A model generated the notes under the pieces. It searched no databases. It saw nothing but the letters and a program-made list of their open reading frames with translations, and was not told the DNA's origin. The translations under genes and the position numbers were made by a program. Below, one piece after another: positions 35,031 through 43,407 of a stretch of DNA of 64,000 nucleotides. The DNA lies in NCBI RefSeq assembly GCF_002086735.1, contig NZ_MVIJ01000026.1:1-64000 (forward strand). Direction: 5' to 3'. Within the stretch, counting starts at the first letter, position 1. Every line of letters begins with the position of its first letter. Origin of the DNA: Mycobacterium scrofulaceum (lineage in GTDB: Bacteria > Actinomycetota > Actinomycetes > Mycobacteriales > Mycobacteriaceae).

Positions 35031-35432
35031 TTACGCCGGCTCGCCGGGCTCGTCGTCCGGTGAATCGTTGTCGAGGACGCTGACCGCGATGCCGTACGGC
35101 AGGAACCGCACCTTGCGCCCGGGGTCGACGTTGTCCTTGTTGGCCCGCAGCGCGTCGAGCTCGGTCGCATAGACCTGCTCGACGTGCGCGCCGCCGCCGG
35201 CGTCCACCGTGTAGATGGCCCAGACGCCGTCTCCCGCCTCGCCGGCGGTCTCGGGCTCCGGCCGCGGGCGCCGCGACAGGTCTTCGAACAACGACGACCA
35301 GCCGGGCCGGACCCCGGGCGCCGCGACGAACTTGCTGATCCGCTCGAACACGTCGCGCAGCCCCTCGCTGCCCTCGCGGATCATCCGATCGAACTCGTCG
35401 GGATCGAACCCGAACGCACCGTATTCGCCCAC
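35031..35432 (-). CDS. Conserved hypothetical protein (Rv0313-like)
   Basis: 133 residues, no signal peptide. The N-terminal part (GFDPDEFDRMIREGSEGLRD) is helical; the C-terminal part (WAIYTVDAGGGAHVEQVYAT, FLPYGIAVSVLDNDSPDDEP) is beta-rich with an acidic end. It sits downstream of the 35500-36621 gene on the same strand with 67 nt between, probably in one operon with the Rv0312-like gene. Function unknown. Confidence 0.78.
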   Translation of the reverse strand: MGEYGAFGFDPDEFDRMIREGSEGLRDVFERISKFVAAPGVRPGWSSLFEDLSRRPRPEPETAGEAGDGVWAIYTVDAGGGAHVEQVYATELDALRANKDNVDPGRKVRFLPYGIAVSVLDNDSPDDEPGEPA

Positions 35433-35499
35433 GCGACCTCCTCGCCGCTCATGCCGTCACCGCCCAGTGTGCGCGCAGTCGCGGGCGCGCGCCACGTCC

Positions 35500-36621
35500 C
35501 TACCGCGGGGGTGGGGGCGGCGCTGGTGGCGTGATGGGAATGGGCACCGTGACGAACGGGAAGTGCAGGTACATCGTCACGGGCGGCTGCGCTTGCGGCG
35601 GCGCGCTGGGCGCCCGGGCCGGCACCTGCTTGGCCGGGGTGGCGACGCTGACCCGCGGGTTCTGCGGGGTGTTGGAGCCCGGCCGGTCCGAGGTCAGCGA
35701 GAACAGCACGACGCCGGCCACGGCGGCGGCGATCCCGGCCAGCGCGCTGCCGGCCAGGAACATGGGCCTGCGCCTGCGCGGGGTCGCGTCGTCCTCGTCC
35801 GCGACGGCGCTGTAGGCGAGCGCGCCGCCGCCCGAATTGCCCCAGACGTCCAAGTAGGCCGGGCCGAGCGGGCGGGGGCTCACCTCCCCGGTACCGGGAT
35901 CCAGCGCGTACGCCAGGGCCGCGGTCGACGAGGCGAACAGCGGCGCGTTCGCCGACGCCAGGGCCGCCCCGCGGGCCAGCGCCATCTCCGGTTCTTCCGG
36001 GGCGCTCACCTCCAGCGGGGTCGCCGCCTCGAGCGCCGGTTTGACGGCCGCGATGTCCGCACCGCAGCCGACCAGGAAGACGCCGTTCGCGCTTGACCCC
36101 CGCGCGGTGAGGCCGGCGACCATCGAAGCCAACTCGCCGGCGAGCGGGCCCTGCCCCGGGTTCGCCAGCTGCTGACGGTGCAGGTCGACGATCGAACCGT
36201 CGGTGACGTCGACAACCGCCAGCGTCGCGCTCGCGGGTTCCACGAACAGCATCGCGATGTGCTCGTAGTCCAGCGCGTACCCGACCGTCTGGGCGAGCGC
36301 GGCCGCGGCCAGCAACGGGGACACCAACATGACGCTGCCCATGCCGTGGCGGGCCATCGCGTCGCGCAGCGCGCCGACGTTCGCGGGATCCGTCCAGGTC
36401 ACCCCGGTGGACATCAACCGATAGCCGCCCGCGAGCGCGCCCTCCCGGGTTCCGCCGATCGCGGCAAGCACCTGGTCGACCGCGCCGGCGGTCGCCGAGT
36501 CGCCGTCCGCGGCGACCTCGAACTCGTCCTGTTCCACCGTGACGCCGTCGGCGTCCTGGCCCTCGATGACCACCAGGCGGACCGTCTCGGGAGCCATCGA
36601 GACCCCAAGCACGATGTCCAC
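35500..36621 (-). CDS. DUF7159-like membrane protein with Pro-rich tail
   Basis: 373 residues from the GTG at 36621, which has GGAGG 5 nt upstream; a 4-residue extension is possible. The N-terminal domain begins VDIVLGVSMAPETVRLVVIE. It continues through MLFVEPASATLAVVDVTDG and VFLVGCGADIAAVKPALE, words placed as in degenerate actin-like ATPase folds. An acidic linker leads to one transmembrane helix (FLAGSALAGIAAAVAGVVLF, about 285-305) and a Pro-rich tail ending PAPPPPPR. The order of parts resembles the Hsp70-like protein that follows (36762) although the ATPase glycines are largely lost. Function unknown. Confidence 0.7.
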   Translation of the reverse strand: MDIVLGVSMAPETVRLVVIEGQDADGVTVEQDEFEVAADGDSATAGAVDQVLAAIGGTREGALAGGYRLMSTGVTWTDPANVGALRDAMARHGMGSVMLVSPLLAAAALAQTVGYALDYEHIAMLFVEPASATLAVVDVTDGSIVDLHRQQLANPGQGPLAGELASMVAGLTARGSSANGVFLVGCGADIAAVKPALEAATPLEVSAPEEPEMALARGAALASANAPLFASSTAALAYALDPGTGEVSPRPLGPAYLDVWGNSGGGALAYSAVADEDDATPRRRRPMFLAGSALAGIAAAVAGVVLFSLTSDRPGSNTPQNPRVSVATPAKQVPARAPSAPPQAQPPVTMYLHFPFVTVPIPITPPAPPPPPR

Positions 36622-36761
36622 GTACGCCTCCACAGTCCGCTGATTTGCCCCGGGCCCCGCTATGGGGGCACCACCGATAGACCCGCCCGACCGGGTGACA
36701 CCACGCTACCCGCGCGGGGGCGGCCGCGCTCATGGAACGCGGTGAGCAGGGCGGCCGCGCG

Positions 36762-38471
36762 CTAGTAGCCGGGGCCCAGGAAGGGATTCTGGGCGTTCCC
36801 CGGATACTGCGGGTACTGCGGCTGATATGGCGTGTATTGCGGGGCCTGCGGCGCCTGGGTCTGCGGCACCGGGACCGGTATGGGCACCGGCAGCAGCGGG
36901 ACGTGGATCCACTCGGTGGTCATCGGGACCGTCGTGGTGGTCGTCGTGGTGGTCGACGGCGGGGGCGGTGTCTCGGTCGTCGTCGTCGGCGGCGGCGGCG
37001 CGACGGTGCGCGGCGCCAGGTGGCTGGCCGGCGGCGCCGGCAGCGGCGCGACGCTGGGCGCCGGCGGGGCCTGGCGGTTCTCGATGCCGGTCAGCGTGTA
37101 GGCCACGCCGCCGATGGCCGTCATGGCCACCAGCGCCGACATGCCGATGATCAACTGCGACAACCGAAGCCGGCGCCACGGCCGCTCGGGCGCCGGGTCG
37201 ATGACGTTGAGCCGCATCGACCAGCCGGACGGCCCGTCCTCGTCGTAGGTCTCGCCGCCGAACCGCACCCGCAGGTCGCCGGGGTACTCGGTCTGCGACC
37301 ACGCCAACTCGCGGTCCGTCAGCGCCTCGTCGTCGATCACCAGCACGTCGCCGGCCCCCAGGTCGACCACGTCACCGGTGGCGTTGGCGGACGCGAGCAC
37401 GCCGATCGACGTCCGAGTCCGCAGGCTCAGCTCCTCGCCGCGGGACGCCAACAGCAGCGCACCGCCCGCCGCCGCGAGGGCCGGCTGCGAGGGGGTCAGG
37501 ACCGGGGTGCGTCCGTGGACGGAAAGCCGTTCGGCGACAAGCGGGATGTGTGCGCCGCCACCGACGGTGACCACCGCCGCGAGGTCCGCCCAGCTCTTGC
37601 GGTAGCGCACCAGCATGTCGTCGAAGGCGTAGATGAAGCCGGTCAGCCGATCCGCCATCAGGTCTTCGAGGTCGTCGCGCCGCAGTGTGAAACTGCAACT
37701 GCGCTCGCCGAGCTCGGCGACGATGTCGGTCACCACGTCGGTGGACAGCCGCTCCTTGGCCAGCCGGCAGTGTTCCCGCAGCTCACCGAGCTGCCCGACG
37801 GCGGCCGTGCTGGCCGGGTCGATGCCGCTGCCGCGGCCCAGCTCCTCGAAGACCCGCAGCAGCAGCTCCTGGTCGATCTCGTTGCCCGACAGGGCCGCGT
37901 ACCGCATTGTCGCGCTGACGAGTTCGAAGTCGCCCGCGACGTCGACCAGCGTGGCCGAGGTGCCCCCGCCGCCGAAATCGAGCAGCCCGACCACGCCGTC
38001 GTCGGGCAGGCCGAGTTCGGATTTCACGGCGGTCAACGACGCGATCGCGTCGGAGACGAGCCGGGGCGCCATGCCGCTGCGGACGAAGCCCAGATGCGTC
38101 CGCAGGCCGTCGCGCAAGGCCTGCACCGTAACGGGTTTCCAGTACGCGGGGACGGCAATGGAGATCTCCGAGCACGACGCGTCCGCTCCGGCGGCCCGCA
38201 CCATCGCGTCCAGGGCCTCCACCGTGAGCAGTTCCGGGTCGTGCGCGGAGCCGTCCGCGGACACCAGCGCCACCGATTCGCCGATGCGCTCGACGAAGCC
38301 CTTCATCATCACGCCGGGCTCGGACAGGTTCGAATCATTCTCGGGCACGCCGACTTTCGGCGCACAGTGCGGATATAGCGTCAGCACCGACCGCCGGGTG
38401 ACCGGTGGGCTTTCATTACGCGCAGCGACCAGGTTCGTGGTCCCGATCGACAACCCAAGTGGGTCGTACAT
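36762..38471 (-). CDS. Hsp70-like membrane protein with Pro/Thr tail (Rv0312-like)
   Basis: 569 residues from an ATG with TATAGA about 17 nt upstream. Hsp70-type ATPase fold: LGLSIGTTNLVA, LLDFGGGGTSATLVDV, VVTVGGGAHIPLVAERL. A transmembrane helix (SQLIIGMSALVAMTAIGGVA, about 440-460) leads to a Pro/Thr-rich tail with PPPSTTTTTT and a PQYPQYPGN end. The substrate-binding half of Hsp70 is absent. It is a paralogue of 10448-12271. H37Rv has one such protein at this locus. Could signal from the wall or stabilise envelope complexes; unproved. Confidence 0.85.
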   Translation of the reverse strand: MYDPLGLSIGTTNLVAARNESPPVTRRSVLTLYPHCAPKVGVPENDSNLSEPGVMMKGFVERIGESVALVSADGSAHDPELLTVEALDAMVRAAGADASCSEISIAVPAYWKPVTVQALRDGLRTHLGFVRSGMAPRLVSDAIASLTAVKSELGLPDDGVVGLLDFGGGGTSATLVDVAGDFELVSATMRYAALSGNEIDQELLLRVFEELGRGSGIDPASTAAVGQLGELREHCRLAKERLSTDVVTDIVAELGERSCSFTLRRDDLEDLMADRLTGFIYAFDDMLVRYRKSWADLAAVVTVGGGAHIPLVAERLSVHGRTPVLTPSQPALAAAGGALLLASRGEELSLRTRTSIGVLASANATGDVVDLGAGDVLVIDDEALTDRELAWSQTEYPGDLRVRFGGETYDEDGPSGWSMRLNVIDPAPERPWRRLRLSQLIIGMSALVAMTAIGGVAYTLTGIENRQAPPAPSVAPLPAPPASHLAPRTVAPPPPTTTTETPPPPSTTTTTTTTVPMTTEWIHVPLLPVPIPVPVPQTQAPQAPQYTPYQPQYPQYPGNAQNPFLGPGY

Positions 38472-38487
38472 AGAGCGAAAACTTTCG

Positions 38488-38493
38488 TCTATA
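38488..38493 (-). promoter_or_regulatory. Candidate -10 TATAGA for Hsp70-like gene
   Basis: On the minus strand TATAGA is followed 16 nt later by the ATG at 38471. The spacer includes a CGAAAGTTTTCG word with 5-bp arms. The 38472-38628 gap shows no gene. Confidence 0.4.
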
Positions 38494-38628
38494 GGGGTCG
38501 GTGGCCAGCGTCAACCATAGTCGCGGACACGCCGAAAACCGATGGCTTGCAACATCATCGGTATCCGGTCGATGCCACCTCGTCACCGAAGTGGTACCGC
38601 CCGCCCCTTGACAAACCCGCGCCGGTGC

Positions 38629-39852
38629 CTACACCACGGTCAGCGGCAGCGATCGCCTGGGCTCGAACTGGAATGTCGCTCCGCCGCTGACTTTCGTTAC
38701 CGACACCTCGGGCAGTTCGGCGGCGGCGGTGTCGGTTTCGACCAGTTCCGCGGTCCAGTCGGTGTTCGTCCCGCTGACCCGGACCTCGAGGTGCGGGTCG
38801 ACGGCGGTGGCGATCGCCTGCAGCGGTTGGGTGGATTCGGGAGTGCACAGCGCGATCCAGGCGGCGTCCTCGTGGGCCGGCGAGCGGTGCACCACGAGCC
38901 GGTCGGCGGTCTCCGCTCGGACGTAGCCCGCGGGGTTCAGCAGCGGGTGCAGTTCGAGCACCTCCAGCACGCCCCGGGCGCCGCCGGGCAGCCCCAGCGC
39001 GCGGTGGATGCGCTCGGCGGCCACGCCGGCGATGCCGGTCAGCCCCTGGGTGCACACCGATGCGGCCTGGGCGTCGTCCGCGGCACGCGCCCGCACCGCG
39101 ATGGCGAACGACAGGTAGAGCAGGTGCATCTGCAGGCATACCTCGTCGGCCATCCGGACCAGCGCCGAATGCGAGAAGCCGGCGAAGTCGAAGTCGGACA
39201 GCAGCGGCCCGGAGTAATCCGCCTTTCCCTCGTCGGATCGGTCGATCGGATCGAGTTCCCATGTGGCGGCGCGGGTTTGGCGGACGATGTCCAGCGCGGG
39301 AATGCTCTGGGCCTCCGGGTGGGACTCGTCGATGATGACGGTCCACGCGCAGTGCGGATGGCGATCGGCCGGCGAGCGCGGCGGCCGGTGGATGGGGCGC
39401 ACCTGGGCGCGCGCGTTGGTCGCGACCGCGGTCGCGTCGAAGGTCGGGTCCTCGATGGTGTGGCACATGCCGAACACGTACTTCTCGCCCATCGGCTCCA
39501 CGTCGAGCAGGGCGCCGCAGTGGTCGAGCTGGAATTCGCCGTGCCAGCGGTCGTGCACCGTGTAGCGGAAGTCCATGAATTGCGGTGGGGCGCCGATGTC
39601 GAGCTGCAGCCCCTTGAAGATGGTCGGCACGTCGTCGCCGGTGAAATTCAGCGCCCGTTGCATGCGCCGGGTGTAGACGGGGCTGGCGCCCGCCCACTCC
39701 TCGATGGCGATCTGCACCATCTCGTCGCGGCCGAACGCGCTGATGCACCAGGCCATCCCCGAGCGGTCGATCAGCTGCCCGATCAGGAGCAATTCGGGAA
39801 CCAGGACGGCCAGCTGCTCGCGCGTCAGCCGCGCGTATCGGGATCGGCTCAC
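38629..39852 (-). CDS. Conserved hypothetical protein (Rv0311-like)
   Basis: 407 residues from a GTG that appears to be the transcript start (see 39859). It is cytosolic with no signal peptide. Conserved words include RLTREQLAVLVPELLLIGQL, SAFGRDEMVQIAIEEWAG, VFGMCHTIEDPTFDA and CAWTVIIDESHPEAQSIP. The C-terminal part is beta-rich (WTAELVETDTAAAELPEVSV). It matches Rv0311 in length and position. No enzymatic motif recognised. Divergent from a TetR gene with 38 nt between starts. Confidence 0.8.
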   Translation of the reverse strand: MSRSRYARLTREQLAVLVPELLLIGQLIDRSGMAWCISAFGRDEMVQIAIEEWAGASPVYTRRMQRALNFTGDDVPTIFKGLQLDIGAPPQFMDFRYTVHDRWHGEFQLDHCGALLDVEPMGEKYVFGMCHTIEDPTFDATAVATNARAQVRPIHRPPRSPADRHPHCAWTVIIDESHPEAQSIPALDIVRQTRAATWELDPIDRSDEGKADYSGPLLSDFDFAGFSHSALVRMADEVCLQMHLLYLSFAIAVRARAADDAQAASVCTQGLTGIAGVAAERIHRALGLPGGARGVLEVLELHPLLNPAGYVRAETADRLVVHRSPAHEDAAWIALCTPESTQPLQAIATAVDPHLEVRVSGTNTDWTAELVETDTAAAELPEVSVTKVSGGATFQFEPRRSLPLTVV

Positions 39853-39858
39853 GCGCCA

Positions 39859-39888
39859 AAAATAGACTCGACTATGTTATAAAGTCAA
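39859..39888 (-). promoter_or_regulatory. Divergent promoter and candidate TetR operator
   Basis: For the minus-strand gene, TTGACT (39888-39883) and TATTTT (39864-39859) have an 18-nt spacer, and the GTG follows 6 nt later, suggesting a leaderless mRNA. On the plus strand TATAAA (39878-39883) precedes the TetR ATG by 7 nt, again leaderless. Across both lies GACTATGTTATAAAGTC (39870-39886), with inverted GACT/AGTC ends, a likely operator for the TetR protein. Confidence 0.55.
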
Positions 39889-39890
39889 CA

Positions 39891-40535
39891 ATGTCGATTG
39901 CCGCAGGTCAGAGCTCCGGGAACGCGGTTGGCCCCACCCGGCGCACCCGCGCGCCGCGCAAGCGCGGCGACGACACTCGCGCCAAGATCATCGGCGAGAC
40001 GGTCCGCTGCATCACCGAGGAGGGCTTCGCGGCGGCCACCGCCAAGCACGTGGCCGAACGCGCGGGCGTGACGTGGGGGGTCATCCAGTATCACTTCGGG
40101 GATCGCAACGGCCTGCTGACGGCCGTCGTGGACGACGGGGTGGACCGGCTGATCGAGAGCCTGTCGTCGGCCGACGTCAGCGAGTTGCCGCTGCGCGAGC
40201 GCATCGAGGTGGTGGTCGACACGGCCTGGAGCTGCTACAGCAGCCCGACGTCGATGGCCGCGCTCGAGATCCTGCGCGCCACCCGCGGCGGGCCGGGCGA
40301 GTCGCCGCGCCGTCACCTGCTGGAGATGAACGCCGCGGTCGGCCAGCTGGGCCGGCTGATCACCGACGACCCGGCGAACGCCGGTGTGGCCGAAGTCATC
40401 TGGGCCACGCTACGCGGTGTGGTGCTGGCGCAGATGGTCACCGGAACGCAGGTCGACTGGAGCCTGGAGCGACGCGCTCTGATCGACATGGTCACCCGCC
40501 ACCTCTCCGCCGGCCGGGGCCACCGCGACACATAA
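39891..40535 (+). CDS. TetR/AcrR family transcriptional regulator
   Basis: 214 residues. The N-terminal helix-turn-helix (residues about 25-75: RAKIIGETVRCITEEGFAAA, VAERAGVTWGVIQYHFGDRN) is clear TetR. The C-terminal ligand-binding half is helical with no identified ligand. It diverges from the Rv0311-like gene and may repress both. In H37Rv a TetR gene (Rv0302) is nearby but in a different place, so this could be a moved orthologue or unrelated. An inverted repeat lies at its stop codon. Confidence 0.85.
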   Translation: MSIAAGQSSGNAVGPTRRTRAPRKRGDDTRAKIIGETVRCITEEGFAAATAKHVAERAGVTWGVIQYHFGDRNGLLTAVVDDGVDRLIESLSSADVSELPLRERIEVVVDTAWSCYSSPTSMAALEILRATRGGPGESPRRHLLEMNAAVGQLGRLITDDPANAGVAEVIWATLRGVVLAQMVTGTQVDWSLERRALIDMVTRHLSAGRGHRDT

Positions 40536-40577
40536 ACCACGCACACGACACGCCGCACAAGGTGACCGTGGTTTATG
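40531..40577 (+). terminator. 11-bp inverted repeat across TetR stop
   Basis: CATAAACCACG (40531-40541) pairs perfectly with CGTGGTTTATG (40567-40577) over a 25-nt loop. It starts within the TetR stop codon region and lies 67 nt before the SnoaL start. It may end TetR transcription or act as an operator for the next gene. Confidence 0.5.
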
Positions 40578-40643
40578 CCTCGCCGACGCCGGCTCGTCGA
40601 TGCGAGCGCGGCGGGCTTAATACCCGTGTGCTGCAATGACCTG

Positions 40644-41117
40644 ATGACCCCTCACGATCTCGCCGACATCGAAGCCATCAAGCAGGTCAAGTACCGGTAC
40701 CTGCGCGCGCTGGACACCAAGCACTGGGACGACTTCGCCGACACCCTCGCCGAGGACATCAAGGCCGACTACGGGCCGTCGATCGGCAACGAGCTGCACT
40801 TCACCAACCGCGACGACCTGGTGGAGTACATGCGTACGTCGCTGCCCGCGAACGTCATCACCGAGCATCGGGTGACCCATCCCGACATCGTCGTCGACGG
40901 CGATACCGCAACGGGCAGTTGGTATCTGCAGGACCGGGTGATCGTCGGCGACTTGAACTTCATGCTGATCGGTGCGGCCTTCTACCGCGACACCTACCGG
41001 CGCACCGACGCCGGCTGGAAGATCAGCGGCACCGGCTACGACCGAACCTACGACGCCACCATGTCGTTGGAGGGCATGAACTTCACGCTCAAGCCCGGCC
41101 GCGCGCTGGCCACCTGA
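40644..41117 (+). CDS. SnoaL-like protein (Rv0310c-like)
   Basis: 157 residues from the ATG at 40644; a longer frame upstream lacks support. NTF2/SnoaL-like cone fold: IEAIKQVKYRYLRALDTKHW, HRVTHPDIVVDGDTATGSWY, INFML-like core (LNFMLIGAAFYRDTYRRTDA) and GWKISGTGYDRTYDA. Such proteins act as isomerases, hydratases or hydroxysteroid-type enzymes, or in polyketide pathways. The substrate is unknown. It is convergent with the transpeptidase gene, with 4 nt between. Confidence 0.82.
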   Translation: MTPHDLADIEAIKQVKYRYLRALDTKHWDDFADTLAEDIKADYGPSIGNELHFTNRDDLVEYMRTSLPANVITEHRVTHPDIVVDGDTATGSWYLQDRVIVGDLNFMLIGAAFYRDTYRRTDAGWKISGTGYDRTYDATMSLEGMNFTLKPGRALAT

Positions 41118-41121
41118 GCGG

Positions 41122-41778
41122 CTACTTGGTGATGGCGATCACCGCGCCGGGCCGCAGCCATTTCATGATCGACACCAGCTGAGCGTCGTCGACGGCGACG
41201 CAGCCCTCGGTGGGCTTCCCGTCGGTGGTGTGGAAGAAGAACGCCGCACCGCCGCCCGGGGTCTTGTTCTTGTTGACGCCCATCACGACGGCGTGCTTGT
41301 ACTGCGGGATCTGCAGATTTTCGCTTTCGGCGGTGTTGAACGGGCACTGCGCCTTCTGGCACACCTGCATGGAGTTGAACGTGGGGCTGTGGTCGTCGCC
41401 GCTCCACCAGTGGTTGGGGCCGACTTGCGTGTAGGGCAGGCCGCTGCCGGGATTGGGCGCGGTGCCGAAGGCGGAGTCCAGCGTGTAGACGCCCATCGGG
41501 GTGGCCGGCACCCCGCTCTTGGCCTGCGGCGCCATGCCCGCCGAACCGACGTGGGTCGGAATGCCGGTTCGCAGCGCCTGCCAGCCGGCGGCGGTGCGTT
41601 GGTAGATGTCCATCGTCGCGTTCGATCCGCCGGTGCTCATCACCGAAACCACCTGGGTGGCATTGCCGACCGCGTTGGCGAACCACGGGGCGCCGGCGGC
41701 GCCGGCGACCGGCGCCAGGGCCAGCGACGCGAAAAGTGCGCACGCCGAAGCGGACAGCGAGGCGAGCAGTCGGCGCAT
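41122..41778 (-). CDS. L,D-transpeptidase-like exported protein (Rv0309-like)
   Basis: 218 residues from the ATG at 41778, matching the length of Rv0309. A signal peptide (RRLLASLSASACALFASLAL) precedes the YkuD-type domain, with ATPMGVYTLDSAFG, NHWWSGDDHSPTFN and the catalytic-like HTTDGKPTEGCVAVDD (His, Gly-Cys). It may act on peptidoglycan or as a muramidase-like factor; the L,D-transpeptidase class assignment of this branch is weaker than for 20844. The next gene in this direction (41838) is a PAP2. Confidence 0.85.
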   Translation of the reverse strand: MRRLLASLSASACALFASLALAPVAGAAGAPWFANAVGNATQVVSVMSTGGSNATMDIYQRTAAGWQALRTGIPTHVGSAGMAPQAKSGVPATPMGVYTLDSAFGTAPNPGSGLPYTQVGPNHWWSGDDHSPTFNSMQVCQKAQCPFNTAESENLQIPQYKHAVVMGVNKNKTPGGGAAFFFHTTDGKPTEGCVAVDDAQLVSIMKWLRPGAVIAITK

Positions 41779-41837
41779 GACCTCCATCGTCAGACCCGCC
41801 CAGCGCAAGGTCAAGTAAAGCTTCGGCCCCGGTTAGG

Positions 41838-42515
41838 TCACCGCGCCGTGACCAAATCGCCCGCGCCGCAGGGTTTCCGGGAGAACGCCACCGTCGGGGG
41901 CCGAATCACGGTGAAGCACAACAGGAAATACAGGTAGCCCAGCGACCACCCGGCCACCACGTCGGACGGGTAGTGCACGTTCAGCGCCACCCGCGAGACA
42001 CCCACCGCCAGCACGCCCAGGGCGACCACCGCGAGCGCGACGCCACGCACCGCCCGGCTGGCCGCCGGCACCGCCAGCGACAGCGCGGCCAGCAACGCGG
42101 CCGTCACCTCCAGCGCGTGCCCGGACGGGAAGGAGGTCTCCGACGCGGCGACCAGCATGGTCGGCGGCCGCGGCCGGTCCGCGAGCGCCTTCGCCGCGAC
42201 CGTCACGAGCCCGCTCAGCGGCGCGCACGCCAGCAGCAGCAGCCCCGCCCGCACCCGGCGCGTGGCCAGGGCCGCCACCGCCGCCACCGTGCCCAGCAAC
42301 CGCAGCGGCACCGGCCCCAGCGCGAAGGAGACACCCGCCCAGAACCGCACCCAGAACGGGTGTTTGACCGCGCTGTCCCGCGCGGCGTCCAACAGCGACC
42401 AGTCCATGCGCCGCTCCCAGTGCCAGTCGTGGGAGTAGCCCACCCACATCAGCGCGTACGCCGCCACGGCGGCGAGGGCGATGCACACGGCCGGAACTCT
42501 CGGCGGTCGAGTCAT
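41838..42515 (-). CDS. PAP2 family membrane phosphatase (Rv0308-like)
   Basis: 225 residues, about six membrane helices. The three PAP2 signatures are present: KALADRPRP, SFPSGHALE and SRVALNVHYPSDV. Probably dephosphorylates lipid phosphates or undecaprenyl pyrophosphate at the membrane. Starts at the ATG at 42515; divergent from the gene at 42596 with 80 nt between. Confidence 0.87.
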   Translation of the reverse strand: MTRPPRVPAVCIALAAVAAYALMWVGYSHDWHWERRMDWSLLDAARDSAVKHPFWVRFWAGVSFALGPVPLRLLGTVAAVAALATRRVRAGLLLLACAPLSGLVTVAAKALADRPRPPTMLVAASETSFPSGHALEVTAALLAALSLAVPAASRAVRGVALAVVALGVLAVGVSRVALNVHYPSDVVAGWSLGYLYFLLCFTVIRPPTVAFSRKPCGAGDLVTAR

Positions 42516-42595
42516 AACCCACCGATACCAGCCGCGCGGCCCGGCGACCCGGGCGGCCCGGCACGCGTTCGGCGATCCCGCGCCATACTGGCGTC

Positions 42596-43078
42596 ATGGC
42601 CGTATTCGTCCGTAGGTTGTTCGGCATCGGCAAGCTGCCCGACGACGTGCACGCGCAGGTCGAGGCGGAAGGCCTTCTCTTCCTGGCCGACTACGTCGCG
42701 GTGACGCGGCGCTTCTCCGGGGCCATCCCCGGCGTGCGGCTACCGCACAGCGTCGCCAGCTACACGGGCTCGCTGGTGTTCACCGCCGAGCGGGTGCTGG
42801 CCACGCTGTCCATGTTGCCCAGGCTGGCGGGCCCGACCGTCGACGTCCGCTGGGACGCGCCGCAGACCGGTGCGGCGCGGGTGGAGATCTCGGCGGCCGG
42901 TTTGCAGGTCGACGTCGACGTCGCGCGGGTGGACCCGAAGTTCAGCGGCGAGCTGTCGCTGCACTACAAGACCGCCATTCCGGCGGACGTGCTCGGCGGC
43001 CTGCCCCGGCGATCGCTGGCCTTCGACATGCCCGCCGAAAACGTCTTCCGCGCGGTCGGCGTTACCTATAGTCCGTGA
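42596..43078 (+). CDS. Conserved hypothetical protein (Rv0307c-like)
   Basis: 160 residues, no signal peptide. Conserved words include GKLPDDVHAQVEAEGLLFLA, VAVTRRFSGAIPGVRLPHSV and LSLHYKTAIPADVLGGLPRR; a beta-rich fold is likely. The ATG has CATACT 6 nt upstream, suggesting leaderless initiation. Its length equals that of Rv0307c as remembered. It overlaps the end of the convergent GerW-like gene by 17 nt. Function unknown. Confidence 0.8.
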   Translation: MAVFVRRLFGIGKLPDDVHAQVEAEGLLFLADYVAVTRRFSGAIPGVRLPHSVASYTGSLVFTAERVLATLSMLPRLAGPTVDVRWDAPQTGAARVEISAAGLQVDVDVARVDPKFSGELSLHYKTAIPADVLGGLPRRSLAFDMPAENVFRAVGVTYSP

Positions 43079-43334
43079 TCGTCATCCGCGGCCAGGGCGG
43101 CTGGCGCAGCACCGCCAGGCTGCCGATCACCGCCGCCAGCAGGCCGGTGATCACCCCGATCAGCGCGATTCGATTCGCGTCCACGGCGGGCTTCCAGGAG
43201 GCCTCGCCGTTGCGCACGACGAAAACACCGAGCGGTTTCACGACCGGGATCACGGTGGTGCCGTCCGGTGTGTGATACGGCTCGCCGTAGACGCGGCCGT
43301 CGACGAGCTGGTCCAGCAGGTCGCGGTGCTGCAC
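43062..43334 (-). CDS. GerW/YtfJ-like small membrane protein
   Basis: 90 residues, GTG start with GGGAG upstream. The N-terminal part (VYGEPYHTPDGTTVIPVVKP, GVFVVRNGEASWKPAVD) resembles the YtfJ/GerW domain (GEPVxxxxxTVIPV). A C-terminal helix (IALIGVITGLLAAVIGSLAV) anchors it. GerW is a sporulation-associated family in Firmicutes, but actinobacterial homologues occur widely; the role in mycobacteria is unknown. A short signal peptide is not evident. Confidence 0.6.
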   Translation of the reverse strand: MQHRDLLDQLVDGRVYGEPYHTPDGTTVIPVVKPLGVFVVRNGEASWKPAVDANRIALIGVITGLLAAVIGSLAVLRQPPWPRMTITDYR

Positions 43335-43407
43335 GGAACACTCCCTTCTCGGGTGTTCGCCGGGCCCAGGGTGCGGACCCGGTCCACGCTAACCCGGATT
43401 TCCTACG

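Noticed and set aside
38555..39859. 434-residue minus-strand frame over the Rv0311-like gene
   Set aside because: Overlaps the Rv0311-like gene in another frame, very Arg-rich.
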